A stretch of 64,000 nucleotides of DNA from Acidobacteriota bacterium (GTDB lineage: Bacteria > Acidobacteriota > Blastocatellia > Chloracidobacteriales > Chloracidobacteriaceae), in assembly GCA_016208495.1 (NCBI GenBank), contig JACQXX010000107.1, positions 1 through 64,000 of the forward strand, written 5' to 3'. The notes under the pieces were generated by a model, which saw only the letters and a program-made list of their open reading frames with translations, was not told the origin of the DNA and did not search any database. Made by a program: the position numbers and the translations under genes. Each line of letters opens with the position of its first letter. Positions within the stretch are counted from its first letter, which is position 1. Below, in pieces: positions 37,219 through 46,276 of the stretch.

Positions 37219-38244
37219 ATGAGAAGACGCATGAAACTTCGTCACATCTGTTCGATGAGCATTCTGATTTTTTTTCTGGTTGTTCAGGCTGCCTGCCTGG
37301 ATTTTGAGGAGAAAATTGATGAGGGAGTCGTCATCTCAGACAAGGTCGAGGTCATTAGCTCAACGGCATTGATTCACACCCGGTTAGGGCAGGTGAAAAA
37401 GGGGGATCGGCTCGACATTACTGACCGCATCACCGCCAATGGCATTGATTACGTCAAAATCCGGTTTCAAAATCAGCAGGGCCGCAACCAATACGGCTGG
37501 ATTGAAAGCCGGCATATCGTGAGCCAGAAAATCCTGGCCCGGTGTCAGGAATTGCTTCAGAAAGAAGGGGAAAACCTGCCCACTCAAATCCAGGGAAAAC
37601 TGAAAGTCCAATCCAATCTTCGTCTTTCGGCAAAACGGGATGCTGAAGTTGTGGTGTTGCTCCGCAGTGAAACCGCTTTTGATGTCATCAAACATGCGCG
37701 GGTTGAGGAAAAACTGGTGAAGTCAAATTCAGATGAAACTCCGGACCAGCCTGATGATGAAGAAACAGACACCAGACTGGTTGACTGGTATCTGGTTCGA
37801 TTTCCAAAAGAATCTATCTTCCCAGGTGGATGGGTTTATGGCCCGGCCATGGAATTGATTGCGCCTGAACCATTGCCGAGTCTGGTTGGTTCTGGGCGAC
37901 GTGTGACGGGATGTGTGCCGATTGGCAGCACTAAGGATAAAGAAGGCGTGCTGCAGACTAACTACATTGTTTTGGACAAGAGCACCTTCAACCGTGACAA
38001 CTCAATTGACTTTGATCGGATTTACATCGTCGAATGGGATCCAAAGCGAGAGGAATACACCAGCATCTATCGCGAATCAGACGTCCGCGGGACCTATCCG
38101 ATTGTGTATCAGGTCGGAGATGGCCGAACTGAATTCACTGTTTCTTTGCTCGATAAGCAAAACCGGCCCGTGCGGACAAAATATGAAATTCGACGTGATA
38201 TGAGCAGCGGATTTTTACAGGTGAAGAAAGTTGGCGGTGCTTAA
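37219..38244 (+). CDS. Probable lipoprotein with two SH3-like domains
   Basis: The product has 341 residues from the ATG at 37219; a second ATG at 37231 also fits. A signal segment (CSMSILIFFLVVQAAC) ends in a possible lipobox Cys, although Gln at -3 is unusual. The first SH3b-like domain, about residues 35-95, includes LGQVKKGDRLDITDRI and YGWIESRHIV. The second, about 120-215, includes LRLSAKRDAEVVVLLRS and GGWVYGPAMELI, interrupted by an acidic loop (DETPDQPDDEE). The C-terminal 110 residues form an unrecognised beta domain. SH3b domains usually bind cell wall or other proteins. It stands alone, divergent from the giant BNR gene. Confidence 0.7.
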   Translation: MRRRMKLRHICSMSILIFFLVVQAACLDFEEKIDEGVVISDKVEVISSTALIHTRLGQVKKGDRLDITDRITANGIDYVKIRFQNQQGRNQYGWIESRHIVSQKILARCQELLQKEGENLPTQIQGKLKVQSNLRLSAKRDAEVVVLLRSETAFDVIKHARVEEKLVKSNSDETPDQPDDEETDTRLVDWYLVRFPKESIFPGGWVYGPAMELIAPEPLPSLVGSGRRVTGCVPIGSTKDKEGVLQTNYIVLDKSTFNRDNSIDFDRIYIVEWDPKREEYTSIYRESDVRGTYPIVYQVGDGRTEFTVSLLDKQNRPVRTKYEIRRDMSSGFLQVKKVGGA

Positions 38245-38317
38245 AGGCCAACGTGTAGAGAGAACAAACTGAGGTCCCGGTCTTGTGGTGTACTGGAAAT
38301 CTATTGAAATAAGTGAT

Positions 38318-38680
38318 TTATGCGTGTAAAAGCCAACTTTCAACTTTTGATTTTTCCTGATGTACAAAGATATTCACACCTCGGGTTTCCGCCACTGTTT
38401 TCGCAATCATGTTTATTCTGGCTTTGTCCGCACAAACACCAAGCCGAAATTCCGACCCTAAATGCTCGGCCAGATAAAACCCGATTTTGAATCTGGTTGA
38501 TGAATCTATGTTCCCGATACTGCCAGTCAAATCAATCAAAACATGGCAGTTCTTTCTTTTTTGGGATTCTTGTTTGATTACCTGCACCAGTTGAAACATT
38601 GTTTTTTCATCAACAAATCCAGAATATTTGATTTCCAGGAACTTCGGCCATTCAATCATTTCAACCGTTTCGTCTTCCAT
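38318..38680 (-). CDS. SpoIIAA/STAS-like protein
   Basis: The product has 120 residues from the ATG at 38680, with AGGTGG nine bases upstream. The alternation of strands and helices (FLEIKYSGFVDEKTMFQLV, KNCHVLIDLTGS and FRLGVCADKARINMIAKTVA) fits the SpoIIAA-like/STAS fold. These small proteins act in phosphorylation-dependent partner switching or lipid binding. The place of the regulatory Ser is filled by Ser/Thr in the LTGSIGNIDSSTRF region, but the alignment is not certain. It is followed by dedA on the same side of a 77-bp gap; no kinase or phosphatase partner is next to it. Confidence 0.6.
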   Translation of the reverse strand: MEDETVEMIEWPKFLEIKYSGFVDEKTMFQLVQVIKQESQKRKNCHVLIDLTGSIGNIDSSTRFKIGFYLAEHLGSEFRLGVCADKARINMIAKTVAETRGVNIFVHQEKSKVESWLLHA

Positions 38681-38757
38681 CGGATCCACCTGGTATCATT
38701 AAAATTTGCATCTCCAAGAAAAAACATTGAAAACATTAAGGGAACACGACTGCTTTT

Positions 38758-39414
38758 CTATTCTGCCTGGTGTTTGCTCCCATGGCGTTGCATCCAGAGT
38801 TCAAAGACGGCGGGTAGCACTGAAAGAATAATAATCGCAATGATGACCAGCGAGAAGTTTTTCTTCACAAAGGGAACATTGCCAAAGAAATAACCGGCAT
38901 AGAGCAACAGGCCAATCCACAACAGACCGCCGACGATGTTGTACACCAGAAATCGTGCATAGGTCATGCTGCCAATCCCCGCGACAAACGGGGCAAAGGT
39001 GCGAATAATCGGGATAAAGCGCGCTATAATAATTGTCTTGCCTCCATATTTTTCATAAAACCGGTGGGTTCGTTCAAGGTGAGCTTTGTTGAACAATCGT
39101 GAGTGCTCCTGGCGAAAAACCTTGGGGCCAATCTGGTGACCGATCCCATAGTTCACGGTATCGCCCAAAATTGCGCCGACACTGAGCAGTACAAACAGAA
39201 AATTCACATCCAGCACCTGGCTGGAGGCAGCCAGTGCCCCAACTGCAAATAAAAGCGAATCGCCAGGCAAAAATGGCGTGACCACCAGGCCCGTTTCCAG
39301 AAAAATAATCAAAAACAAAATGCCATAGGTCCAAAATCCATACTGGCTTACCAGTTCGTCCAGGTGCTTGTTTAAGTGTAAAATCAGATCAATCAACGAA
39401 TAGAGGAATTCCAT
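38758..39414 (-). CDS. DedA-family membrane protein
   Basis: The product has 218 residues with five to six hydrophobic segments. It carries the DedA (SNARE-associated/VTT) signature: the re-entrant region ETGLVVTPFLPGDSLLFAVGAL at about residues 40-62, GDTVNYGIGHQIG at about 84 and RFIPIIRTFAPFVAGIGSM at about 133, including the conserved Arg residues. DedA proteins flip polyprenyl-phosphate or phospholipid carriers across the membrane and support envelope integrity. The ATG at 39414 has only a weak ribosome binding site. All key residues are present. Confidence 0.93.
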   Translation of the reverse strand: MEFLYSLIDLILHLNKHLDELVSQYGFWTYGILFLIIFLETGLVVTPFLPGDSLLFAVGALAASSQVLDVNFLFVLLSVGAILGDTVNYGIGHQIGPKVFRQEHSRLFNKAHLERTHRFYEKYGGKTIIIARFIPIIRTFAPFVAGIGSMTYARFLVYNIVGGLLWIGLLLYAGYFFGNVPFVKKNFSLVIIAIIILSVLPAVFELWMQRHGSKHQAE

Positions 39415-39584
39415 AAGCGTAATGACGTGTCCTGACTAAGGGGCGGGGATAAAAGCCGCGCATTCTAGCACTCTCTGGCGAGAAAGAAAGTCTGACTTTC
39501 GACTCAAAAGGAAGGATCGAGCAATCAGGCAGGCTTGATTTTCAGAAAATGAACTCCGAATTTTTCAGTAAAAGCAGGTGAATT

Positions 39585-40814
39585 ATGCCAAAGGAAAAGG
39601 TCCAACTGATTGAAATCAATGGAAATGAATCTTCACTGCCAGATCGTGAGCGACCAGTCAAAGATGCCCGTGAGGGGCGACTCATGCCTGAAAAAATGTC
39701 TTCAGGGAAAGAATTGATGGAGCTGTTATCGCAACATCGAGGCGAGCGGCATATTGTGGCGATTCAAAATTTTCCCGACCCGGATGCCATTGCCTCCGCC
39801 CTGGCTCATCAGATGCTTTCGGCTGAATTTGGAATCACCGTTGATATTGTCTATGACGGATTTATCAGTCATCAGGAAAACCTGGCGCTGGTGCAGTTGC
39901 TGCATATTGAATTGCTGGATTATGACGAAAACCTGGATCTGGGACAGTACCAGGCCAGCGTTTTTGTTGATAACCAGGGCACCACCACTGGCCTGACTGG
40001 AAAACTCAAGGAAGCCGGGGTGAAACCGCTCGTCATTGTGGATCACCACGAGCGCCAGGGAATTATCGAAGCCCCCTTTACCGATTTACGCAAAGTCGGC
40101 GCCACGGCCACGATTTACACTGAATATCTCAAGGACTCACCCATCGCGTTTGAAAAATCAAATCCGCAGCACGTTCGTCTGGCCACAGCGCTGATGCACG
40201 CGGTTCGAAGCGAAACCAATGGGATGATCCGTGCCTGGGACGCTGATTTTCTGGCTGCTGGCTACCTTTCCAATTTTGTTGATCAATCCCTGTTGAGTGC
40301 CATCTTGAACGTGAAGCGATCCAAACGTGTGATTGATGTCATTAAAGCCGCGCTCGAAAGCCGAATTGTGCGTGATAATTACAGCATTGCCGGGGTTGGG
40401 TATGTACGCTATGAAGACCGTGACGCCATCCCGCAAGCCGCTGATTTTCTCCTGACAGAAGAAAATATCCACACCGCCGTGGTGTATGGAATTATCACCA
40501 AGGAAGGTGAACGCGAGGTCATCATTGGCAGTTTGCGCACCACCAAAGTGACCTTGAATCCAGACACATTTCTGAAATCAGCTTTGGGAAAAGATAATCA
40601 GGGAAATTTTTATGGGGGTGGAAAATACGAAGCCGGCGGATTTGAAATCCCAATTGGTTTTCTGTCGGGAACCTATGACGAAGAGTTTATGCGTGCCAAG
40701 TGGAAAATTTATGACTCAATGGTCAAGCGCAAACTCTTTGAAAAGATTGGGGTTGAAAACGTCCAACCGAATACCCACCGCAGTTCAGTCCAGGAAAGGC
40801 AGAATGAAGAATGA
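39585..40814 (+). CDS. DHH-family phosphoesterase (NrnA-like)
   Basis: The product has 409 residues from the ATG at 39585, preceded by AGGTG. An N-terminal extension of about 50 residues leads to the DHH domain with its metal motifs NFPDPDAIASA, VFVDNQ and VIVDHHE (about residues 62, 126 and 150). The DHHA1 part, about 300-395, holds GGGKYEAGGFEI in place of the usual GGGHxxAAG substrate loop, so His is replaced by Tyr. Enzymes of this family hydrolyse nanoRNA, pAp or cyclic dinucleotide products. The last codons and the TGA stop lie inside a GAATGAA heptamer array (40803-40820), so the original C-terminus was probably altered. Confidence 0.9.
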   Translation: MPKEKVQLIEINGNESSLPDRERPVKDAREGRLMPEKMSSGKELMELLSQHRGERHIVAIQNFPDPDAIASALAHQMLSAEFGITVDIVYDGFISHQENLALVQLLHIELLDYDENLDLGQYQASVFVDNQGTTTGLTGKLKEAGVKPLVIVDHHERQGIIEAPFTDLRKVGATATIYTEYLKDSPIAFEKSNPQHVRLATALMHAVRSETNGMIRAWDADFLAAGYLSNFVDQSLLSAILNVKRSKRVIDVIKAALESRIVRDNYSIAGVGYVRYEDRDAIPQAADFLLTEENIHTAVVYGIITKEGEREVIIGSLRTTKVTLNPDTFLKSALGKDNQGNFYGGGKYEAGGFEIPIGFLSGTYDEEFMRAKWKIYDSMVKRKLFEKIGVENVQPNTHRSSVQERQNEE

Positions 40815-40832
40815 AGAATGTGGGTAGTGATA

Positions 40833-40900
40833 GGTGGTTAGTGGTTAGTGATTAGTTCTTGGAATGTATTGAATTCTAACCACTAACCACTAACCACTAA
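40833..40900. repeat. GTTAGTG inverted-arm element
   Basis: About three GTTAGTG units, a core containing TTCTTGGAATGTATTGAATTC, and about four CACTAAC units form a roughly 68-bp palindrome. The core recurs inverted at 52780 and 61337. It separates the convergent DHH and thioredoxin-like genes. Confidence 0.88.
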
Positions 40901-40909
40901 ATTTTGTAC

Positions 40910-41479
40910 TCACTGCTGGGCTCGTTCGATTTCAAGAGTGAGTTGCGACGCCAGATTCACAGTTGGGTCAAATCCTTCACGAGCTGCCGCGGCCAGCTCG
41001 CCTTGCCGGTTTAAAATGATCAGGCTGGGCAGCACCCGTAAGCCCAGCTTTTTAAAGAGCAGGTCTCCGTTGGGATCTCGCAAAACTGGAACCCGCAAAT
41101 TACTGGCTCCAATGGCGGTTTGAAGTTCGGCATCCGAAACAAATGTTCCATCTTTAGGGCGATTGCTGTTGGTTAACACCACATAGACGTTGATTTTCGG
41201 ATGTTTGTCCGCCACGCGCTGAATCTGGGCGAGTGATTCCCGCATCAATGGTAACCCTTTGCATCCAAACAGGATGACCGTGATTTTTCCTTGCACGTCA
41301 TTGCTGTTTACCGTTTGCCCATCAAGGGTTTGAAGCGAAAATTCAACTGGTTGCTGATTGCCTTGTGAAAAGTCGCTGGCCAGCGTGGTCAGGGAAAATC
41401 CCAGGCCAATCACGATGACAAGCAAAAAGCTGGTCAGAGAATTCAGCCGGTTGTGTTGAGTGCGCTTTGAAAAAGTCAT
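40910..41479 (-). CDS. Exported thioredoxin-like protein lacking the second active-site Cys
   Basis: The product has 189 residues from the ATG at 41479, with AGGTG about 8 bases upstream. A signal peptide (LTSFLLVIVIGLGFSLTTLA) is followed by an AhpC/TSA-Redoxin fold: VEFSLQTLDGQTVNSNDVQGK, then VILFGCKGLPLMRES where the CxxC or peroxidatic Cys is expected, and RVLPSLIILNRQG with the cis-Pro. Only one Cys is present in the active region, so a classical thiol-disulfide exchange is unlikely. A one-Cys peroxidase-like or structural function remains possible. Confidence 0.78.
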   Translation of the reverse strand: MTFSKRTQHNRLNSLTSFLLVIVIGLGFSLTTLASDFSQGNQQPVEFSLQTLDGQTVNSNDVQGKITVILFGCKGLPLMRESLAQIQRVADKHPKINVYVVLTNSNRPKDGTFVSDAELQTAIGASNLRVPVLRDPNGDLLFKKLGLRVLPSLIILNRQGELAAAAREGFDPTVNLASQLTLEIERAQQ

Positions 41480-41577
41480 GGTTTCACCTGAAATGGGCAA
41501 AGTGTAGGTTGTTCATCCAATTGATGCGAATGCGAAGCGGAACGTTGGGAAACTACCTTGGATGAAGAATGTGGTTA

Positions 41578-41927
41578 GTGGTTAGGGAGCGTTAAAAAAC
41601 AACTTCCCGTTTTGGTTTGGGGGCAGGTATTTGGATTGAGCATCCCTGTTAGGCTGCCGTTCACATAGCCGGTGGTTGCGAGGTTTTGGGAGCTACCACC
41701 GGGAAACGATTGTCTCCCCGGTCCATCCCTCCCCGCTTCGCCCGCGCCCCGCAGGGCGCGGGCGAAGCGGGGAGGGATAGGGGATAGCCCGTGGATCCGG
41801 TGGTAGGCCCAAAGCGGCCAACCGACCGGCTATCCGAACGGCAACGCTTCGCGGTGCAAAACCAAAACCTGGATGTGACAGAACGCCTGCGCCCCCAGGG
41901 ATTTATTTTTTAACGCTCCGTAACCAC
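41578..41927. mobile_element. MITE-like palindromic element of a third type
   Basis: A 22-bp terminal inverted repeat with one mismatch bounds the element (GTGGTTA then GGAGCGTTAAAAAA at 41578-41599; complement at 41906-41927). Inside are an outer stem (GCCGTTCACATAGCCGGT against ACCGGCTATCCGAACGGC), a CCGGTGGT/ACCACCGG hairpin, and a perfect 24-bp stem with a CGCA loop around 41728-41780. It also has a block CCGGTGGTAGGCCCAAAGCGG that is almost identical to the core of the 310-bp elements. It sits between TTAGTG-type units. No ORF is present. Confidence 0.8.
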
Positions 41928-41946
41928 TTTGTCTTTTCTTCATTCC

Positions 41947-43335
41947 TTACTCATTGATACCGCCTTCAGTCAGTTGTCGTGGATCAAGCAACCGGTCGAG
42001 GTGTTCTGGGGTCAGGTCGGTCATTTCGGCGGCGACTTCTTTGACCTTGCGGTTTTGGGCATAGGATTGTTTGGCGATTTTGGCGCCAAGTTCATAGCCG
42101 ATAACCGGGTTCAGTGCGGTTACCATAATCGGGTTGCGATCAACCAGGTCTCCGATATGGCTTTCATTGACAGTGAATCCAGCAATGGCCCGGTCAGCCA
42201 GCAGTCGGCTGACGTTGGCAAGTAATGTCACGCTTTGCAACAGGTTATAAGCAATCACCGGCAACATGACATTCAACTGGAAGTTTCCTGACTGAGCCCC
42301 CATTGTGATGGTGACATCATTGCCAATCACCTGGGCACAGACCATGGCGACGGCTTCGGGAATCACGGGGTTGACCTTGCCAGGCATAATGCTGCTGCCG
42401 GGTTGGAGCGCCGGCAGGGCAATTTCGGCCAGTCCAGCTTGTGGACCACTATTCATCCAGCGCAAATCGTTGGCAATTTTGGTGAGGCTGGCCGCGACGG
42501 TTTTGAGCTGGCCGCTGAGTTCGCAGGCGGCATCCTGGCTGCTGAGCGATTCAAAATAGTTTGGACTGGTAACAAACGGCAACCCAGTCATTTCAGAAAG
42601 TTTGGCGGCAAATCGAGCCCCAAATTCCGGATGGGCATTGATGCCGGTTCCGACGGCGGTTCCACCTTGAGCAAGTTTCGCCAGTCGGGGAAGGGCAGCT
42701 TCAACCCGCTCGATGCCATAGGCGATCTGGGTGCTCCAGCCGGAAAGTTCCTGGCTGAGCCGGATCGGCATGGCATCCATCAGATGGGTGCGGCCAGTTG
42801 TGACCACGTGATCAACCTGGGCGGCTTTTTCATCGAGTGTTTGCTTGAGGTGACGAAGTGATGGAAGAAGTGCTTCAGCCACTTCCAGATAGGCACTGAC
42901 GTGAATGGCGGTTGGAATCGTGTCGTTGCTGCTCTGGCCCATATTGATGTGATCGTTGGGGTGGACTTTGCGTCCAAGTCGCTGGGTGGCGAGCGTGGCG
43001 ATCACTTCGTTGGTGTTCATGTTGGTGCTGGTTCCAGAGCCGGTCTGAAAAATGTCGAGCGGAAAATGTTCGTCGTGTTGACCGTCGGTGACTTCCTGAG
43101 AAGCGCTCCGAATAGCTTCGGTCATATCGGCTTCCATCAGCCCCAGGCCCAGATTGACCTCCGCAGCGGCGCCTTTGATCATTCCCAGAGCGCGGATAAA
43201 GGCACGTGGAAAGCGGAGTCCGCTAATTGGAAAGTTCTCAACTGCCCGTTGGGTTTGAGCGCCATAAAGGGCAGTTGCCGGAACGCGCATCTCACCCATG
43301 CTGTCTTTTTCAATGCGATAATCCTGTTCGGCCAC
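41947..43335 (-). CDS. fumC: Class II fumarate hydratase
   Basis: The product has 462 residues. It catalyses reversible hydration of fumarate to malate in the TCA cycle as a cytosolic homotetramer. The family signature GSSIMPGKVNPVIPE (about residues 315-330) and the substrate loops TGSGTSTNMNTNEV, GQSSNDTIPTAIH and TTGRTHLMDAMP are complete. These match fumarase better than aspartase or argininosuccinate lyase. The start is a GTG at 43335 with the strong ribosome binding site AAAGGAGAT eight bases upstream. It is a single gene, with MITE-like DNA downstream. Confidence 0.97.
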   Translation of the reverse strand: MAEQDYRIEKDSMGEMRVPATALYGAQTQRAVENFPISGLRFPRAFIRALGMIKGAAAEVNLGLGLMEADMTEAIRSASQEVTDGQHDEHFPLDIFQTGSGTSTNMNTNEVIATLATQRLGRKVHPNDHINMGQSSNDTIPTAIHVSAYLEVAEALLPSLRHLKQTLDEKAAQVDHVVTTGRTHLMDAMPIRLSQELSGWSTQIAYGIERVEAALPRLAKLAQGGTAVGTGINAHPEFGARFAAKLSEMTGLPFVTSPNYFESLSSQDAACELSGQLKTVAASLTKIANDLRWMNSGPQAGLAEIALPALQPGSSIMPGKVNPVIPEAVAMVCAQVIGNDVTITMGAQSGNFQLNVMLPVIAYNLLQSVTLLANVSRLLADRAIAGFTVNESHIGDLVDRNPIMVTALNPVIGYELGAKIAKQSYAQNRKVKEVAAEMTDLTPEHLDRLLDPRQLTEGGINE

Positions 43336-43576
43336 GAGTTGAAATCTCCTTTGTTTCGAAAAATCACTGCGAGTTGTATGAGGAAAGAATGAGAAAAGTG
43401 CGCGCCATTCTGGTCAAGAACCCTTGAAGGCGTCAATGGTTCTTTGTATTGAGACGCCAAACACGGGCTGGTGATTTTCTTGAGAAGCATTTTCGGGAAT
43501 CAGCACTGCGTGATCCAGATCAATGTCAGTATGGCAACTTTTGATACAGGCTGCCTTGAACTGTAAAAATCCATCA

Positions 43577-43605
43577 CTGACAACCATGCTGAAAAGTGGT
43601 ATAAG
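43577..43605 (+). promoter_or_regulatory. Candidate promoter of the Ser/Thr kinase gene
   Basis: CTGACA at 43577-43582 and TATAAG at 43600-43605 are separated by exactly 17 bp. The predicted transcript would start about 55 bases before the ATG at 43669. Confidence 0.5.
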
Positions 43606-43668
43606 ATGACTACCTTCTCACTGAGTTCCCCGAAATCACCGTTTTTGTTCGCTGTTGAGGAGACACGC

Positions 43669-46005
43669 ATGAATACCTGTCCACAATGCGGTTCGACATT
43701 TTCCGATGACAAGAAATTCTGTAATCGTGACGGTCAACGGCTGGTCGCGCTTGTCCCAACACTGGCGGCACCTGCCCCGGCGCCGGTTTCACTTAATAAA
43801 CAAGAGGCGGCAACCCTGGTTGACTCACCCCAAGCAGCGGATCCAATGATTGGAAAGGTTTTAGCCGGGCGCTACCGGATTTTGTCGCTGATTGGGAAGG
43901 GGGGAATGGGAGCGGTCTATCGTGGCGAACACCTCAAACTAGGGCGCCCCAGTGCGATCAAGGTGATTTTGCCTGCCTCCGCTCAGGATGAAACAACGCT
44001 GACCCGCTTTCAACGCGAAGCGGAAACCTCCAGCAAGATCAATCACCCAAACGCCGTCAGTATTTTTGATTATGGGGAAACTGAAGACGGAATGGTCTTT
44101 CTGGCCATGGAACTGATTGAAGGCCAGCAGTTAAAGAGTATTCTGAAGCGTGAAGCCCCATTTTCTCTGGAACGAACGTTGCACATCGCGCGCCAGGTTG
44201 GTCAGGCACTGGGTGCCGCCCATGCCCTGAATGTAGTCCATCGGGATCTCAAGCCGGAAAACATCATGCTTGGCCCAGGTGATACGGTCAAAGTGGTGGA
44301 TTTTGGAATTGCCAAGTCATTGCTGGTTGATCCGAAACATCAGTCGGTCACGCGCACCGGGTTTATTGTTGGAACGCCGCAGTACATGTCGCCAGAACAG
44401 GTGATGGGCGAGTCGCTTGATCCGCGTTCGGATGTCTACAGCCTGGGCCTGGTCATTTATGAAATGTTGACCGGTGCCTTGCCCTTTGAAGGTGAATCAG
44501 CCCAGGCGCAAATGGTGAATCGCCTGGCAAATCCTCCGCAACCGATGAGCCGGGTCCGGCCTGGACTCAATATTCCGGCTGCGGTTGAAGCTGCGGTGAT
44601 GCGGGCGCTTCATTACGAACGTGAGTACCGGTATCCACGGGTCACTGATTTTATTGCGACACTCGAACACTCCATTCACATGGAAACCCAAAACATCGGT
44701 CAGCGAAAAACTGACCCTGCCGGCCTTGAAGCCACCCGGCCAGTGGTTTCGTTTCAAGCCAATATGGCTGGTGGTCAACCTGGTTATGTTTCACCACCGC
44801 CAGTGGCCCCGCCCGGCAGTCCCAGTGGCGGGTACTCCTCTTCACCAAACAGAACGCTTCCGGATACTGAACAGTATCCTCCGCCAGTGTTGGCTCAGGG
44901 GATTCAGGCCGGCATGGGGGGATATCAGCCACCGCCTCAAGGGCATCCTGGTATGGGAGGCTACGTGCCGCCCGGCGCCGGGTATGGTCAGTTGCCCCAA
45001 CCTGGACCTGAATATTCCACGCCACCTCATTCGATACCACCCTATGCACCTGGCGGTGCCGCAATGACCCAGCGGAAAAAGTCTTCAAAAACGCTGATTT
45101 GGGTTTCAGTTGGGGTGCTGGTGATCGTGTTGACGATTGGAGGCGGTGGGATTGCCATTTATCAATACAATGAATATGTCAAAGAGCAAAAACGCATTGC
45201 GGTGGAAAAAGAGCGGCTCCGCGTCGAAGCCGAAACCGCCCGTAAAATAAAAGATTCCATTGACCAGTCACGCAAGTTGCGCGAACAGGGCAAATTTGAA
45301 GATGCCTTAAAAGAAATGGATGCGGTGCTGAAATTAAAGAGTGATTCGTCAGCCGCACTGATTGAAAAAGCCGAATCATTATTTGCGCAAAGCAAACGAG
45401 TTGAATGCAAAGAAATCGTGGACCGGGTGATAAAACAAGACCCCGATTTTGCACCGGCCCATCAGTTTTTGGGGTTGTTTTACTTCCAGGATGGAAAAAA
45501 AGATAAAGCACTGGAAGAACAAAAGAAAACGCTGCAATTGGATCCTGACCCGGAATATGCCTCACTTGCCCATGACATGCTCGCCTTTTTGTATTGGGAG
45601 CAATATTTAAACGACAAAACCACCAATGTAGGGAAGTTACAGGATGCTGAGACGGAAGCTCTTGCTGCGGCTGATGTTGCCCCACGACCAAGCCTTGAAA
45701 TCAGCCCACGCAAAACGTTGATCAAAGTGTATTATGAGCGCCGAAACAATGATCAGGTGCGTGACCAAGCCAATAAACTGATTACCAACTCCAAAGCAAA
45801 GAACCGTGACCAGGCATATGGTCATAATTACCTGGGGTTATTACACTTCAACGCGGGAAACTACTCACAGGCGGCCAATGAATTTTCAACCGCGGCCACG
45901 CTTGATCCAGAAGAAAAACTCTATCGAGACAATTTGGAAACCGCCCGCAACAAAGAAGCGGAAACGTTTTTCCCAGGGTGGAACAATTCCGGGAGTGGAT
46001 ATTGA
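43669..46005 (+). CDS. Zinc-ribbon Ser/Thr protein kinase with membrane anchor and TPR tail
   Basis: The product has 778 residues from the ATG at 43669 (GAGGAGA upstream). A short zinc-ribbon-like head (CPQCGSTFSDDKKFCNRDG) carries only three Cys. The Hanks-type kinase domain occupies about residues 60-325, with GKGGMGAVY, AIKV, VHRDLKPENIM, VVDFGIAKS and GTPQYMSPEQ all intact, so it should be active. A roughly 130-residue Pro/Gly-rich linker follows, then one transmembrane helix (about 465-488, LIWVSVGVLVIVLTI) and an exported region with several TPRs to the end. The design suggests that the TPR part senses something outside and signals to the cytoplasmic kinase. Targets are unknown. Confidence 0.93.
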   Translation: MNTCPQCGSTFSDDKKFCNRDGQRLVALVPTLAAPAPAPVSLNKQEAATLVDSPQAADPMIGKVLAGRYRILSLIGKGGMGAVYRGEHLKLGRPSAIKVILPASAQDETTLTRFQREAETSSKINHPNAVSIFDYGETEDGMVFLAMELIEGQQLKSILKREAPFSLERTLHIARQVGQALGAAHALNVVHRDLKPENIMLGPGDTVKVVDFGIAKSLLVDPKHQSVTRTGFIVGTPQYMSPEQVMGESLDPRSDVYSLGLVIYEMLTGALPFEGESAQAQMVNRLANPPQPMSRVRPGLNIPAAVEAAVMRALHYEREYRYPRVTDFIATLEHSIHMETQNIGQRKTDPAGLEATRPVVSFQANMAGGQPGYVSPPPVAPPGSPSGGYSSSPNRTLPDTEQYPPPVLAQGIQAGMGGYQPPPQGHPGMGGYVPPGAGYGQLPQPGPEYSTPPHSIPPYAPGGAAMTQRKKSSKTLIWVSVGVLVIVLTIGGGGIAIYQYNEYVKEQKRIAVEKERLRVEAETARKIKDSIDQSRKLREQGKFEDALKEMDAVLKLKSDSSAALIEKAESLFAQSKRVECKEIVDRVIKQDPDFAPAHQFLGLFYFQDGKKDKALEEQKKTLQLDPDPEYASLAHDMLAFLYWEQYLNDKTTNVGKLQDAETEALAAADVAPRPSLEISPRKTLIKVYYERRNNDQVRDQANKLITNSKAKNRDQAYGHNYLGLLHFNAGNYSQAANEFSTAATLDPEEKLYRDNLETARNKEAETFFPGWNNSGSGY

Positions 46006-46021
46006 TCCGGGTTCCGGGCCG

Positions 46022-46138
46022 AAACCAAGGGATGAGGGATGAGGGATGAGGGATGAGGGATGAAAAAAATCCCCTGTCACCTTGTCACCCTGTCACCTTG
46101 TCATCCTGTCACCTTGTTACCTTGTCATTCAGTCATCC
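46022..46138. repeat. GGGATGA array followed by CTTGTCAC array
   Basis: About five GGGATGA units (46028-46060) run into CCTTGTCAC-type octamers (46072-46138) between the kinase and purC. The same pairing of words occurs at 22297-22365. Confidence 0.85.
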
Positions 46139-46276
46139 CCCGCTTGACAGTCCCCTCATTGCGCCGAATAATCGCGCCTTTTCCATTCCAACTCTCAATT
46201 TGAACGAAGTGGTGTGCCGCACAGAAGCGACTCGATATCGGTTCAGCACCCAACTTATTCACAAAAGGTGAACCTC

